Positions 11,578 to 21,868 of a stretch of DNA of 64,000 nt are shown one piece after another. This DNA comes from Sipunculus nudus. Lineage: Eukaryota; Annelida; Sipuncula; Golfingiida; Sipunculidae. Below the pieces are notes generated by a model. That model did no database searches. It saw nothing but the letters and a program-made list of their open reading frames with translations, and was not told the origin of the DNA. Location of the stretch: NCBI GenBank assembly GCA_026874595.1, contig CM049312.1, forward strand, positions 57,293,429-57,357,428. Reading direction: 5' to 3'. Position numbers and translations under genes: made by a program. Position 1 is the first letter of the stretch. Each line of letters begins with the position of its first letter.

Positions 11578-12270
11578 CAGGGGCGGATCCAGGATTTAGG
11601 AAAAGGGTGTCCAACCCAGGAGGACTAATGAAAATCCTTAAAAAAGGTCATCAGGTCCGGAAAGGGGGGGGGTCCAGGCCGCAAAATTTCGTCTTTAAAA
11701 AAGGTTGCTTTGGGTGAAAAAGGAGGGGGGGGGGGGGGTCCGGACAAGTTAAATAACACAGACGACCTGTCCCACGGCGGTGTCAAGATCTGGGCAACTT
11801 TGTTACAATTTCTTTACCAGCCGGTGTGTGATGATGATTATATAATGACTATATAATAATACATCACCCTAGAGGAAATGTAAGAAAACATTACAATTTT
11901 TAGTTCAGGTCCTTTGTGGTGTTTTCATATATATTTTTTCAAGGCTAAAGGACTAACATTTCATTATTATTTTATGGCTTGATTTAGCTACAGTATGCTC
12001 ATCTGAAATTTAATGTTTACACCCTAACGGAACCATTTCACAACTTGTCTAATGTGGCGTTATTATTCTTCATAAAACCTCTTACAGGAAATGTTATGTG
12101 ATAATAATTGGAGAATTAGCATCAGCATAATCACATTTTATCATACATCCTTAAGGAGATAAATGTGATTTGTTAATTAGATGCCATGCATACGAATAGT
12201 TGTTTCACTATTTTGTAAAACATACACGTGAGGTAGTATATGAAAGATCTAAAACCCAGATCCGCCCGTA
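11578..12270 (+). mobile_element. hAT-like non-autonomous element with decayed termini
   Basis: It opens with caggggcggatccagg, a classic hAT-type terminus as I know it. Near 12250-12270 lies 'aaaacccagatccgccc', whose reverse complement (gggcggatctgggtttt) matches the left end with two differences. The last bases of the right end (gta rather than the expected ctg) are altered and no 8-bp target duplication survives. The body contains G-runs and the block shared with 3593-4216 and 6045-6310. No transposase frame is present. Confidence 0.6.
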
Positions 12271-13104
12271 AGAAGCATACTGAATGTTCTAAGTACCTAA
12301 GGTCTGCGATGAAAATAATTCCTAAATGAGCCATGTTTGAGAAGTGTGAAGTTTTCTCGGATATTCATATCACGGCATCGAAAGTATAATTGCACTCGCT
12401 TTTTTCATGCACATAAGTACGCATTTATATTAGAGCTACATTGCGTCATGCTCTTTGCTTGGGTAAATATTTGTTGTTTAAGTTCTGCCTAAAGAAAATA
12501 GATACATTAAATTCCACAGTACTTTATTCATATGTTTTGGAAGTGATTGCATGCATATATTGTCAAATGCAATACAAATAGCATCATTATAAATCTTCAT
12601 ACTACCAGGTCTATGGCTACACCCTCACAGACCTTGATTCCGCAACTTAGCGTCTGTCTCAAAAATAATGTACAAGGCAATTCAACCAATCAAATGGTTT
12701 GCGTTTACTTGTTTAAGGAAACGTCTGATGTAATAGCTTGATCAAACATTCAGCATTGCTTGGAAAAATCGAGAATCTTAAGCCATCAAATACGCATGTC
12801 TTTTTTTTATAAATGATGTCGTCTTAAGGAGTGCAACGTGTGTTTCTCCTCTTTTGTGAGAGGATTTTTTTTTTATCATAAAAATGTATTATTTCAGTTA
12901 AACTTATGTAAAGTTATTCAAAAGTGATCACGAATTACAAACTTTATTATTCAGCTGTGTAGGTCCGAGTGATCGCGGGATATGTGGAAAAGTATCTTGT
13001 TTTTAAGTGTTAAATGTGTTGAATTTTGATAATGGATAATGTAATACCAGAACCAAATTCATGATATATCCCTGCATAGACTGCAGCTGTCGGTATGTTA
13101 TATA
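12271..13104. other. No gene recognised
   Basis: AT-rich DNA without motifs beyond the short 12345-12385 block similar to 6500-6555. Confidence 0.4.
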
Positions 13105-13908
13105 TTGATACAGGATATTTAATTCCTAACCACACCTCAGTGAATTACCAGCAAAGACTGAGTATGAGTAATAGGCATGGAAATCACTTACGTGTATCAG
13201 ACCATTAAACAGATACGAAATGAAAGATAGAGATATGTCCTGGGAGTGTATCAGCGTTTACATAATCTGTCTTAATCCAAGACACACGTGACAGAGTAAT
13301 ATAGCTATCTAAACAGACCCCGACAAAGGGGTTATTAAAGTGAAAGGTGAATTTCCATTATTCGCCATCAGTCATCTCCATATATAATGTTGAACTCGAC
13401 ACATAATAATGTTCTGGTGCAAATATACTTAATTGTTCCCTTTAACTCTTGGGTAACCTGTCCTTGCCGCCTTCCGGTACCTTGCGAAAGGTATTTGTTG
13501 TCTCATCAATGCTGCACTTGATGAATTGACTTGGCCACTAGATATAGTTGGCTTTCTAGGGGTTTCCAGTGCCTGCCTTTAACCAATCATATTTTACTTA
13601 TCAAATCAACAACCACGTTCATTTGAATGCTTCTTATCAATGCATTACTCTACATTCCTATTAATTAAAACAGAGTATACACTGAAAGAATTGTATGTTT
13701 CATCATATATATGATTTTATGTAATACCTATTAAATTTAGATTTTAATCATTCTATGAATCAATCTTAAGAAGTCTTGCTATTGTTTCGAGTTTATCTTT
13801 CGTTTTTCCTTATATCTTTTTTAAGTTTATTTTTCCTTAGATGTCCTTGACATATTCACTCAATCCGAATACTTCATAAATGCAATGTTATTTTTAATAT
13901 TATATATT

Positions 13909-13943
<35 letters not shown>

Positions 13944-13977
13944 TGGCATTTAGGAACACACTCATTCATATAAAAAA

Positions 13978-14034
<57 letters not shown>

Positions 14035-14470
14035 AAAGTGAGAGGAGGGGAATACCACAAATGGCCGTTCTTCAGCATTTTAATACTGCATGAAACATTC
14101 CCAAGTATGATCACCACAATTATATATCTTTAAATTGACATCCCCTGCGCTGATATCATACTGTATATTAATGTGTTTAACAGAGCTAATCTTTCATTTT
14201 CACTTCAAAATATAATTAATAAAGTAAATAACATGGGTACCGGAAGTAGGGGAGTGTTTCTTTTATTTTTTTCAGAGTGATCCGTGAGTCAAAGGATCAA
14301 TATATGACGATGAGCCCAATTTTTTTCTCATTATTCATTATACTGACTTAAATTAATATACCATTGTCAGTTATTGCGAGCATCTTGTATTCTGCATTGG
14401 TCATTGGAATTATTTTCCATAACGCCAATAATGTTCCTAACGTTCTTTTTAGGGTCAGTGTTTTTTTTTT
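13105..14470 (+). repeat. Old duplicate of 4217-5030
   Basis: See 4217-5030: blocks at 13137-13185 and 14300-14460 match in order and orientation. The interval between has been expanded by two TA arrays (13897-13943 and 13978-14031). A 26-base T-run follows at 14460-14486. Confidence 0.5.
13897..14031. repeat. Two adjacent (TA)n microsatellites
   Basis: TA-rich runs at 13897-13943 and 13978-14031 are separated by a short unique stretch. Confidence 0.95.
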
Positions 14471-14619
14471 TTTTTTTTTTTTTTTTACTCCAATTGAAAA
14501 TGTAGTTTGCTGGATGCATGGTCCTGTCATCCTTAAACTGAAACAAAAAAAAATTAAAAAATCACAAAATTGGTCCCGCTAATTGAACTAATTTAAACTA
14601 GAAACCTGCATACTAATGA

Positions 14620-14945
14620 TTGCAGGCCTCCGCCATGTGTTTGGTCCCTATTGTTGGAAACTCACTAACCCGTGTTTGCATTCACTTATTCGGCTCATTC
14701 GGTCCATATTCCCTGGTTCATCCGTACAAAAGTGACTTTAAATTTGTGACTATTCCTTGGTGATGTTCCTAGACCCGGAACATGTGCCGGAACCACACCT
14801 GAATCTAATCGATTCTTAACTGGCCCATTCCCGAAATGTCCGGAAAATGTCAGGAGATTCCATTCATTGCGTGAGTTATGATGTGAACAAATACACACAC
14901 AAAAATACACGCGAAGGTTAATGAACGCATTACTTCAAGGAGGAG
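14620..14945 (-). repeat. Short inverted-repeat (MITE-like) element, family M, copy 2
   Basis: On the minus strand the order is 'attgcctcctcc', a cgcgtgt/tgtgtg stretch, 'tgaatggaat', 'gggaatgggcca', 'ttcaggtgtgg', 'tcacaaat' and the distal 'ggcggaggcctgcaat'. The same distal end is found at 25920-25940 and, weaker, at 1390. The 71-codon minus frame over it is not conserved in the other copies. Confidence 0.65.
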
Positions 14946-15027
14946 GCAATTATATCTAAATGTATATATCATATATATAGAATCAAGTATAAGCATTTAA
15001 TTGAATTCAGTATGGCCTAAATAGCCG

Positions 15028-15670
15028 CTATGCTTCCTCTGTATGCCTCGGGGCCGGGGTACATGTCTTTACGGGGACGGTTTGACCCGTCTGGAGTAAG
15101 ACTTCCCAGCCTCGTTCTGAGTGACAGACGAACCTGAAAGCGCACACCCACTCTCTCATCACCTCTCCACTGTTATATTTCGAGTGAGACGCAAAATTGG
15201 ATTTCTTCTCCCGTCTCATTATTTTGTGTCTCGTCAGATTTTCCCTTTTATTAATCACGCGAAGGTCCAATAAAACTGACAAGTAAACTTTCCGCTCCTC
15301 AACAAAAAAATAGATCCTTATCTGTGAGAAGAGGAACAGCATCAATGGGTACAAATTTCCGAGGATTTTTAAGCCTCCCCTGTAAGGATGAGATATACGA
15401 ATGGATCAGTTTTTCTATATCATAATCAGGGCAAAAATGATTTGTGGGTGGACATTTTAGGGCCAACGAGGGCGATAACATATTTTTCTTTTTTTGCCTC
15501 ACCCAGTAGAGATTCAATGTGGTTTATTTTCAAATCCTTACCCTTTGGCACAAGATTAGTACCAAGTGACAGGTTTGCACCTGATGTTTCTTTTTGGCCT
15601 TGACCTTAATTCTGCAAGATCGAACTACCTCCGAATCCATGAATGAATTCTAGATTACCCTTTTCTATTA
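15028..15670 (-). pseudogene. Decayed coding relic, unidentified, with two frameshifts
   Basis: Three minus-strand frames follow one another with almost no gap and together read like one polar, protein-like sequence. The first, about 15670-15440, includes 'GANLSLGTNLVPKGKD' and 'HIESLLGEAKK'. The second, 15517-15299, includes 'PDYDIEKLIHSYISSLQGR' and 'FVPIDAVPLL'. The third, to a stop at 15028, includes 'VEERKVYLSVLLDLRVINK' and ends 'TCTPAPRHTEEA'. The second switch lies at a T-run in 'ctatttttttg', a likely slippage site. The segment is also less AT-rich than its surroundings. I do not recognise the protein; a transposon or virus-like element origin is possible. No function is assigned. 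Confidence 0.35.
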
Positions 15671-15719
15671 ATGATTAAATCTTGATAAAAAAAATAAAAT
15701 ATAGTCGGTTACCGTCTGT

Positions 15720-15723
15720 CTGT
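15720..15723. repeat. Target-site duplication of solo LTR 1, left copy
   Basis: The four bases ctgt immediately before the LTR are repeated at 16238-16241. Confidence 0.7.
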
Positions 15724-16237
15724 TGTTACATGTATCTGTTTATTCTGATTCGTGTTGGGTGCTGGCCCTGTTCGTTGCTATGGGAGACCCACGAGTTGGG
15801 CTCTGGCTTGCGTGTGAAGTGTGAAACGTGGAGACACAGCGTTTTTGTGTTCTAGATGTTTCGGGTCTGTTCAGGCGCTGTGGGCGCACGTGTATTGTTA
15901 TGTTCTTTGGAACTTCAGGTGAAAAAGCTATAAATGGGGGCTGTGTTTAGAGCCGGCAGAGGAAGAAAAATACCAGCGGACACGAAAGAGTGTGATTCTC
16001 TAGTCAGTGTTTTTAGGACCATTCCGATAATAGCAGAACTTACAGATCTTCAATGGATTTTATACATGCTGTGTAATTGTAATGTTAGGATTGTTCTAAG
16101 AATAAATCATAATTATTTGTTAACAAAATACCACTGACTTCTTTATTCGTTCCCCAAGACATTTCACGCTGCCTAGTGTTGCGGAATCTGATTTGGGCTC
16201 GTCAGGATTATAATTGTTGTTATTAGGTTCCGTAACA
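15724..16237 (+). mobile_element. Solo LTR 1 of an LTR retrotransposon
   Basis: The element begins tgttac and ends gtaaca, a 6-bp inverted terminus of the TG...CA type, and is flanked by the 4-bp duplication ctgt. Internally it has a promoter-like tataaat (15929-15935) followed by 'ggctgtgtttagagccg', and a polyadenylation signal aataaa (16101-16106). The length is 514 bases. A related copy with the same ends, TATA region and 3' part lies at 50327-51139. No internal retrotransposon sequence adjoins it, so it is most simply a solo LTR left by recombination. A 4-bp duplication would fit Ty3/Gypsy-like elements but does not prove it. Confidence 0.78.
15929..15935 (+). promoter_or_regulatory. LTR TATA box
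   Basis: The tataaat is followed by a G-run and a conserved 'gctgtgttt.agagccg' block. The same arrangement is found in the second LTR at 50611-50617, so this is probably the LTR promoter core. Confidence 0.55.
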
Positions 16238-16241
16238 CTGT
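16238..16241. repeat. Target-site duplication of solo LTR 1, right copy
   Basis: Repeat of the ctgt at 15720-15723. Confidence 0.7.
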
Positions 16242-18055
16242 ATATGATATAAATAAACAGAATAAGAACTCGAGAGTGCATGCTGTAGGTTGTTTTTTTT
16301 AGTCTCCTTGCGAAACAACACATTTCTTTTAACTCTCGATACCTAATCATCGATGCATAATCTAAATCACTTCAGCCAAGAGTACATTTTAGAAGCAATT
16401 CGTAGCCAGTTTTTAGGCAAAATGCACAGGATATCATAAAAGAGGGTTCAGCACCCTGGCACAGGCAGGGGCGACATCATACGGAGGATAAGGGTATATA
16501 TGCCCCACCCAACACACACATACTTCTTAGCAAGGTTGATGGTGGTGGTCAATGTGATGATCCCCCTGCTATTCATAGAATAATATTTATATATTGGAAA
16601 TTAAATATATGAATAGTTACTTTGGTTCCATTTATCAGTTTACAATGAATTATTATATACCGATATAAATCTAGTCAAGAATGAGCACCAGCGGCGTAAA
16701 TATAAATGTAGTGAAGGAGGTAATGTGGTCCGTTGAAATAAGATGGATTAGAATCGTTTCAATGCAAATTACATAAACAAGGACCACGGAATAAATATTT
16801 ATGAATGAGAAATGTACATGAAGGAGTTTTCTTGAAAAGTTACAAATTTTGAATTTAAAATTTTGACTGTAAATTTGTCCCGACCGTCCCGCACTGCCGT
16901 ACAGGAAGAGGTTGTTTTGGGTAGAAACAAGCTCGGGCGGTAGGGTGTCATATATGATTCGATTCCCCCTCCCTTGCGATTCTCTGCCAGAACGCTCGCT
17001 TGGATCCGCGCCTGAAGGCCCCGCGAGGGCGGTATATACCACTTTATTTTATAGCCCAGAACTGGAGGCTGATGGATTTCACAAACACGCCGCCCCCAAC
17101 GCCCCGACCTGTCAGGGTCCAGCACGAAAGTGACATGTAACGTTCTTCCAGCCATCAGATCTGGCCGGAATGCTTGTCCACCTAAATATTCAAAGCCAAT
17201 TAAGGCCCACCAGTGGTAAATATTACTTACGTTAGAATAATATGATAAAGATAAAGCAACGATGTAAGCGTCGTTTCCATGCACAGTTTTAGAGATTACC
17301 GAATATTTTATAGTGGGTTAAGCCTGGTTTTAACATTAGTGTGACTGGTATTGAGCCGGGATAAGCCTTCCGGCCTGATCTTACGGCTGGAAGAACTGAA
17401 TGTGTCACTTGTGTGTGCTGGACGCTGACTGGCCTGGTGAAGGGGGGGGGGGGGGTATCAGGCCTGTCATAGTTCATTTCTGGACTATTTACTTAAATGA
17501 CCTCCAGCTGAGAGAAGTGCTGTCAGGACCACGCCAATGAAGGTGCTAGTCCACCTGGAAATTAAACCCTAGAGGAAATAACTGGTATTATTTAAACCTT
17601 ATAATAATGCATATCAACACTAAATTCTCAATTATTGTAGACACTGCGTTGTGTAAAGGCAATGATAATTAAAAGCTGATTCCATTAGTAATTAAAAGAA
17701 GAAGATAGTCCATATCACCTTTTCATTCAAACTGATTCAGCCTGCATTCAACTAGATTTTAGATTGCCTATTCAATTTTTACAAAGAAAGTGTTCTAGAA
17801 TGATGAAACTATGACGGTAGTCCATAAATAATCCACAGTAGCACAGGAACACACTTCCATTGAAGGTTGTTATTCAAGCTCCAAGATAGCTGTTAGCTTG
17901 CATCATGAATTTTTCAGTAATGGACGGAGAAAGGTTATTGTTTGCGTCTGATGGGCATGTGACAGTGAGAGCTTTAAATTCCTTCATTTCTTTACTTGTA
18001 TAGTACTTAGGGCAAAATTGCTACAGCTAGACTCGATATTCCATACATCGTTTCG
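16242..18055. other. No gene recognised
   Basis: The interval contains a GC-richer island at about 16940-17180, open on both strands (a 161-codon minus frame 16799-17284 and others). Those frames overlap and lack motifs. 'gcgcggatccaagcg' near 17000 is faintly like a hAT terminus. A G-run lies at 17441-17455. Nothing else could be assigned. Confidence 0.4.
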
Positions 18056-18544
18056 GTGGTATATTATGCTACACGAACAAGAGAGAACAATGGACGTACC
18101 GCAATAGATATCGATATCGATGTGCGGTTGCACAGGGTCTTGACAGAATTTCTAAGCGTGGACAGTCGTCACAATAAAAAGACATTTATATATGCATCCG
18201 GTACATTGTTGGGGAAACGCGCAAAGCGTTCGTGCGATTTGGATTATTTAACGTTGCGGATCCATGACGGCTTTGAGGGATTTTGCTTTTGTCTCAAAGT
18301 ACTTATTCTTGGGGCTGCAAAGACTACGCAGAAAATGCGTTGCTTCAGTATAGTATACAGAATCTCTAACCAATCCATTGACATTGCAATAATACTATGT
18401 GCTTTATGTAAAGTCATCATGCGTGCATCAAAGAAACCAGCCCTTGCTCGATCAACTACCCGGCCCAGAAAGATTGTTTTTTTTTCTCAAGAAATGTATA
18501 ATAATTTAAGGAATGGAAATGTACTATGTTACAGTAAGACATAG
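18056..18544 (+). other. 162-codon open frame of unknown status
   Basis: The frame starts MVYYATRTREN and ends in a stop at 18542-18544. It has a short 'DIDID' stretch from a tatcgatatcgat palindrome and a Cys-rich, hydrophobic middle (DLDYLTLRIHDGFEGFCF, then VLILGAA). I see no domain, no matching splice context and no second copy. In DNA of this composition a frame of this length can arise by chance. Confidence 0.15.
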
Positions 18545-18954
18545 TATGCAATCTTCTAAACTAGGGCACAACATCTCTGTTTATTTTCTTTTAAACCGCT
18601 CCTGTCATCTCAGATAAGACCTCTAACCAAGATCTTTGCCACAAGGGTGCTGTTCTCCCTTTGAGCACAAAAGGCAAGGAGATTGTTATGAGTAATTTTG
18701 GTTGAAATCTATTGAAAATAAAAGCATTTTTTTTGTCAAATGCCTATTATGGCTATTTGACCTCTCTTTTTCTCCTGAGAAATGTTATATGTAAATGGAA
18801 CGTAAGGAGGCCTTAGGATTTTTAGAAAGTTTTTATTTTCTTTCTAAGAAAAAAAAAGGCTCTGAATGAAAAGAGCTACTCATCACTCATGGATTGATCG
18901 AGGGATGTGTGTGTGTGTGTTTTTTTTGGGGGGGCTTCTTAAACGACTAAACTA

Positions 18955-18956
<2 letters not shown>

Positions 18957-18993
<37 letters not shown>
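18957..18993. repeat. (TA)n microsatellite, left flank of the GC-terminated element
   Basis: A pure TA run ends exactly where the GC-rich terminus starts. A shorter TA run resumes at 20471. Confidence 0.95.
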
Positions 18994-18995
<2 letters not shown>

Positions 18996-20469
18996 GCCCT
19001 GCGCGGGGCGGGTTTTGACCCGCAGCCCGCGGGCCCCCGCATAGTATTCTTTGCGGGGCGGGTCGGGCTACAGCTAAGAAAGGGCGGGGCGGGCCGTGAT
19101 GAAGTCCATGTGGGGCGGAGCGGGCTGCGGGTTGATGATCTGGCAGTTCAGTAGAACATGAATATAAAATTATACTACCATTTGAAGACATATAAATTTT
19201 GTAAACAATGTCTTCAAATGTCGTTAAAATAGTTATATGAAAAAATAAATTTGAATGAATTTCAATTTATTCCTGTTAACCCCTTACACTGACTAACATT
19301 TGTAACAACACTATGCAAATGTGTCTTTTCTAGGGATAACTCAATTCGTTATACAAAATAGATGATGCATCATTCATCTGATTTAAAAACAATTGTCCTC
19401 GCAATGGAAGCTGGTCATAACTTTGTTTATGGATACCTGGCCTGATGTTGTATATATGGACTGTAACCCTGTACTTGTGTCAGATCTCACATATTACATA
19501 ATATGGCTAGGAGTGAAGCAAGGTCTTGATTACCTTTGATCTTGTAATAGACAGTGTGTGGCTACAGCTGGCTCTGTAGGTGACTTAATTGACATAGAAC
19601 TCCTCAAAGCCTAAGGTTGACTCCTCATCTGATTGTAACTCAATGTGCTGTCTAATTGTAACTGACATTGAGCACTGGCTGGTCCAGTCCCTGTTTGGCC
19701 ACAGCATAATTTGGTGATGATTGCTATAAGAAACAAGGGTCTGGTCATGTCTGTCTCAATGAACATCCTGAACCTAAAACCACATTGGTCAGATTACCCC
19801 TTTACTCCCTTGACCTGTTTAGTCTCAGTATCAGCTAATTGGCAGATTATAACTGAAAAGATTTTAACCAGAACCACATCTCAGTAGTTCGATGGCTTGT
19901 GATTAGCCAATACTATTCTAAAGGGTAACTTTGGGTAAACATACTTCGAATAAATCTAATTTTTTTCTTTCTTTTTTAATATATTAAAGTAGAAACAGAC
20001 AATAAACCAAAGGTTTGTTTATTTCCCCCGGAAAATATGAAAACATATTTAAGGTGTGTTAAATTATTATGTATATATTAAATCCATTTAACCAATCAAA
20101 CATGTCTTTAAAATATTTCATGAATAATGGTTGGAATGATTGCAAAAACGTACTAAAATTAATTTTTCATTCCAATCATCAAACATTTCATATATATTAA
20201 TAATAAGTGTGGCTTATATATGTGCTGTAAAATAATCTTCATATGTTAACCTTTGAATCCGAAAACTTTTTTATAATTATTTTGCGGGCTGGACTGCGGG
20301 CCGGAAACTTGAAAAATGCGGGGCGGGTGCGGGCTGAGAGAAAATTTTGCGGGGCGGGTGCAGGCTGAAAGAATTATAGTAACTGCGGGGCGGGATGGGC
20401 TTAATTTTTTCTTTGAGTGCGGGGCGGCTGCAAACTGACAGGGCATGATGTTCAGCCAGCGCAGGGCCC
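18994..20469. mobile_element. Non-autonomous DNA transposon with GC-rich subterminal repeats
   Basis: The left end gggccctgcgc and the right end gcgcagggccc are perfect 11-bp inverted repeats. Both abut TA-rich DNA, consistent with insertion into a TA array. Next to each end lie several copies of gcggggcgggt-like repeats (19035-19130 and 20283-20425), in the same orientation at both ends. The middle about 1.1 kb is ordinary AT-rich DNA with no transposase. I infer a hAT-type or similar MITE; clustered subterminal motifs often bind the transposase. The target duplication cannot be read because the site is itself TA-repetitive. Confidence 0.7.
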
Positions 20470-21809
20470 TAATATATATATATATACCCTAATATAGGAT
20501 GCATGATCCGCTATTGAATAAGACAACCCCCACCCCCCCCCCCCCCCCCAAAAAAAAAAATATCTGGTTCCACACCTCCGTCACTTATAAGTGTGGTGCG
20601 TTGATACCAAAAGTTGAGGGGATATCTTCATTGCTATTAACCTGAAAAACGGATAATGCTCTGTGGTGGCACTTGGTAATATAAATAATCATGATACTGA
20701 TCTACACTGTCTGCACAGAATACCTTCCTAAGAGACAAGATAAGGTTTGCAGAGCTGTTTTGGGTGCCACATAACACCAACGAACGTTCTATACTGAGCA
20801 TATTATTTGCCATCAGAAATGTCGAACAGTCGTCTGGCTGTTATATTCCGTACTTTCCTTCATCTCTGTAGATATCTAATATAGATATTTTTGCATGCGG
20901 AACAAGTAACATTTTGTGCAATAGCAATAAACCAGAATAGTCTTTGGCATGAACTGATAAGATCTAGCCCTCAAACAGATCAAAGCTAAGCTTATGAAAT
21001 GTGAAGCACTGTTGAGCCCCACGGCGGCCAGTGTGATATCCCCTGATCATTTTATTTGAATTTTATGTCGTGCATCTGGCACAGCATCTGAGTTCATAAA
21101 ATGAGGACGTATCAAAGACCTTGTGAATTGATTATATAGGCCGGTTCAGGAGTTCATATTACTGTATACACAGAATACCTTAATTCAGGCCATAAAAGTT
21201 TGGAAATATTGTTTTTGGTCATTTAATGAATGAAGGACATCCATTGATTAAACATTACAAAAAAATTATTTTGCGTATATTTACGCCATTGGAAATATAT
21301 ATTTCTGCAGAATCTAGTCATTTGTGTGGTTTCGGCAATATCAGCCTAACATATTGACTTTCCCTATGTTTTATTTGTCAATGTCATCCTGATTGGACTG
21401 TCTGTCATGAATAATGAGTTGTCACTGTAATGATACTATTAACTTGAGTACATTAAGCCAATTATCAGAGGACTCAGGATGATAAAGAATACTTAATTAA
21501 GAAAATAATTAAATAAGTAAAAATAATTATACTTAAAAATGGCTGCTTATGTATAATTGACTCTCGACAGCTCTCGCCTATACGTCGATGTTACCAAGGT
21601 TTTTCTTTGTTTTTTTTTTTTATTAGAGTAGTTCTTACAGGGAAATAACTACTGGGTGCAGGTTTCTCTCTATTGCGTCTTATGTGCTATTTTTAGGTGA
21701 GTATAATGAGTTTACTCTATATGAATTAAATTTATCAAACCGCAAAAATTCATTAACGTGAGATTTAAGCCCACCACCCGAAGGAAAGGGAGGCTTTTAC
21801 AGATTTACT

Positions 21810-21868
<59 letters not shown>

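Noticed and set aside
16799-17284. 161-codon minus-strand open frame
   Set aside because: It overlaps other frames of similar length on both strands in a local GC-rich island, has no motif, and its composition follows the underlying DNA.
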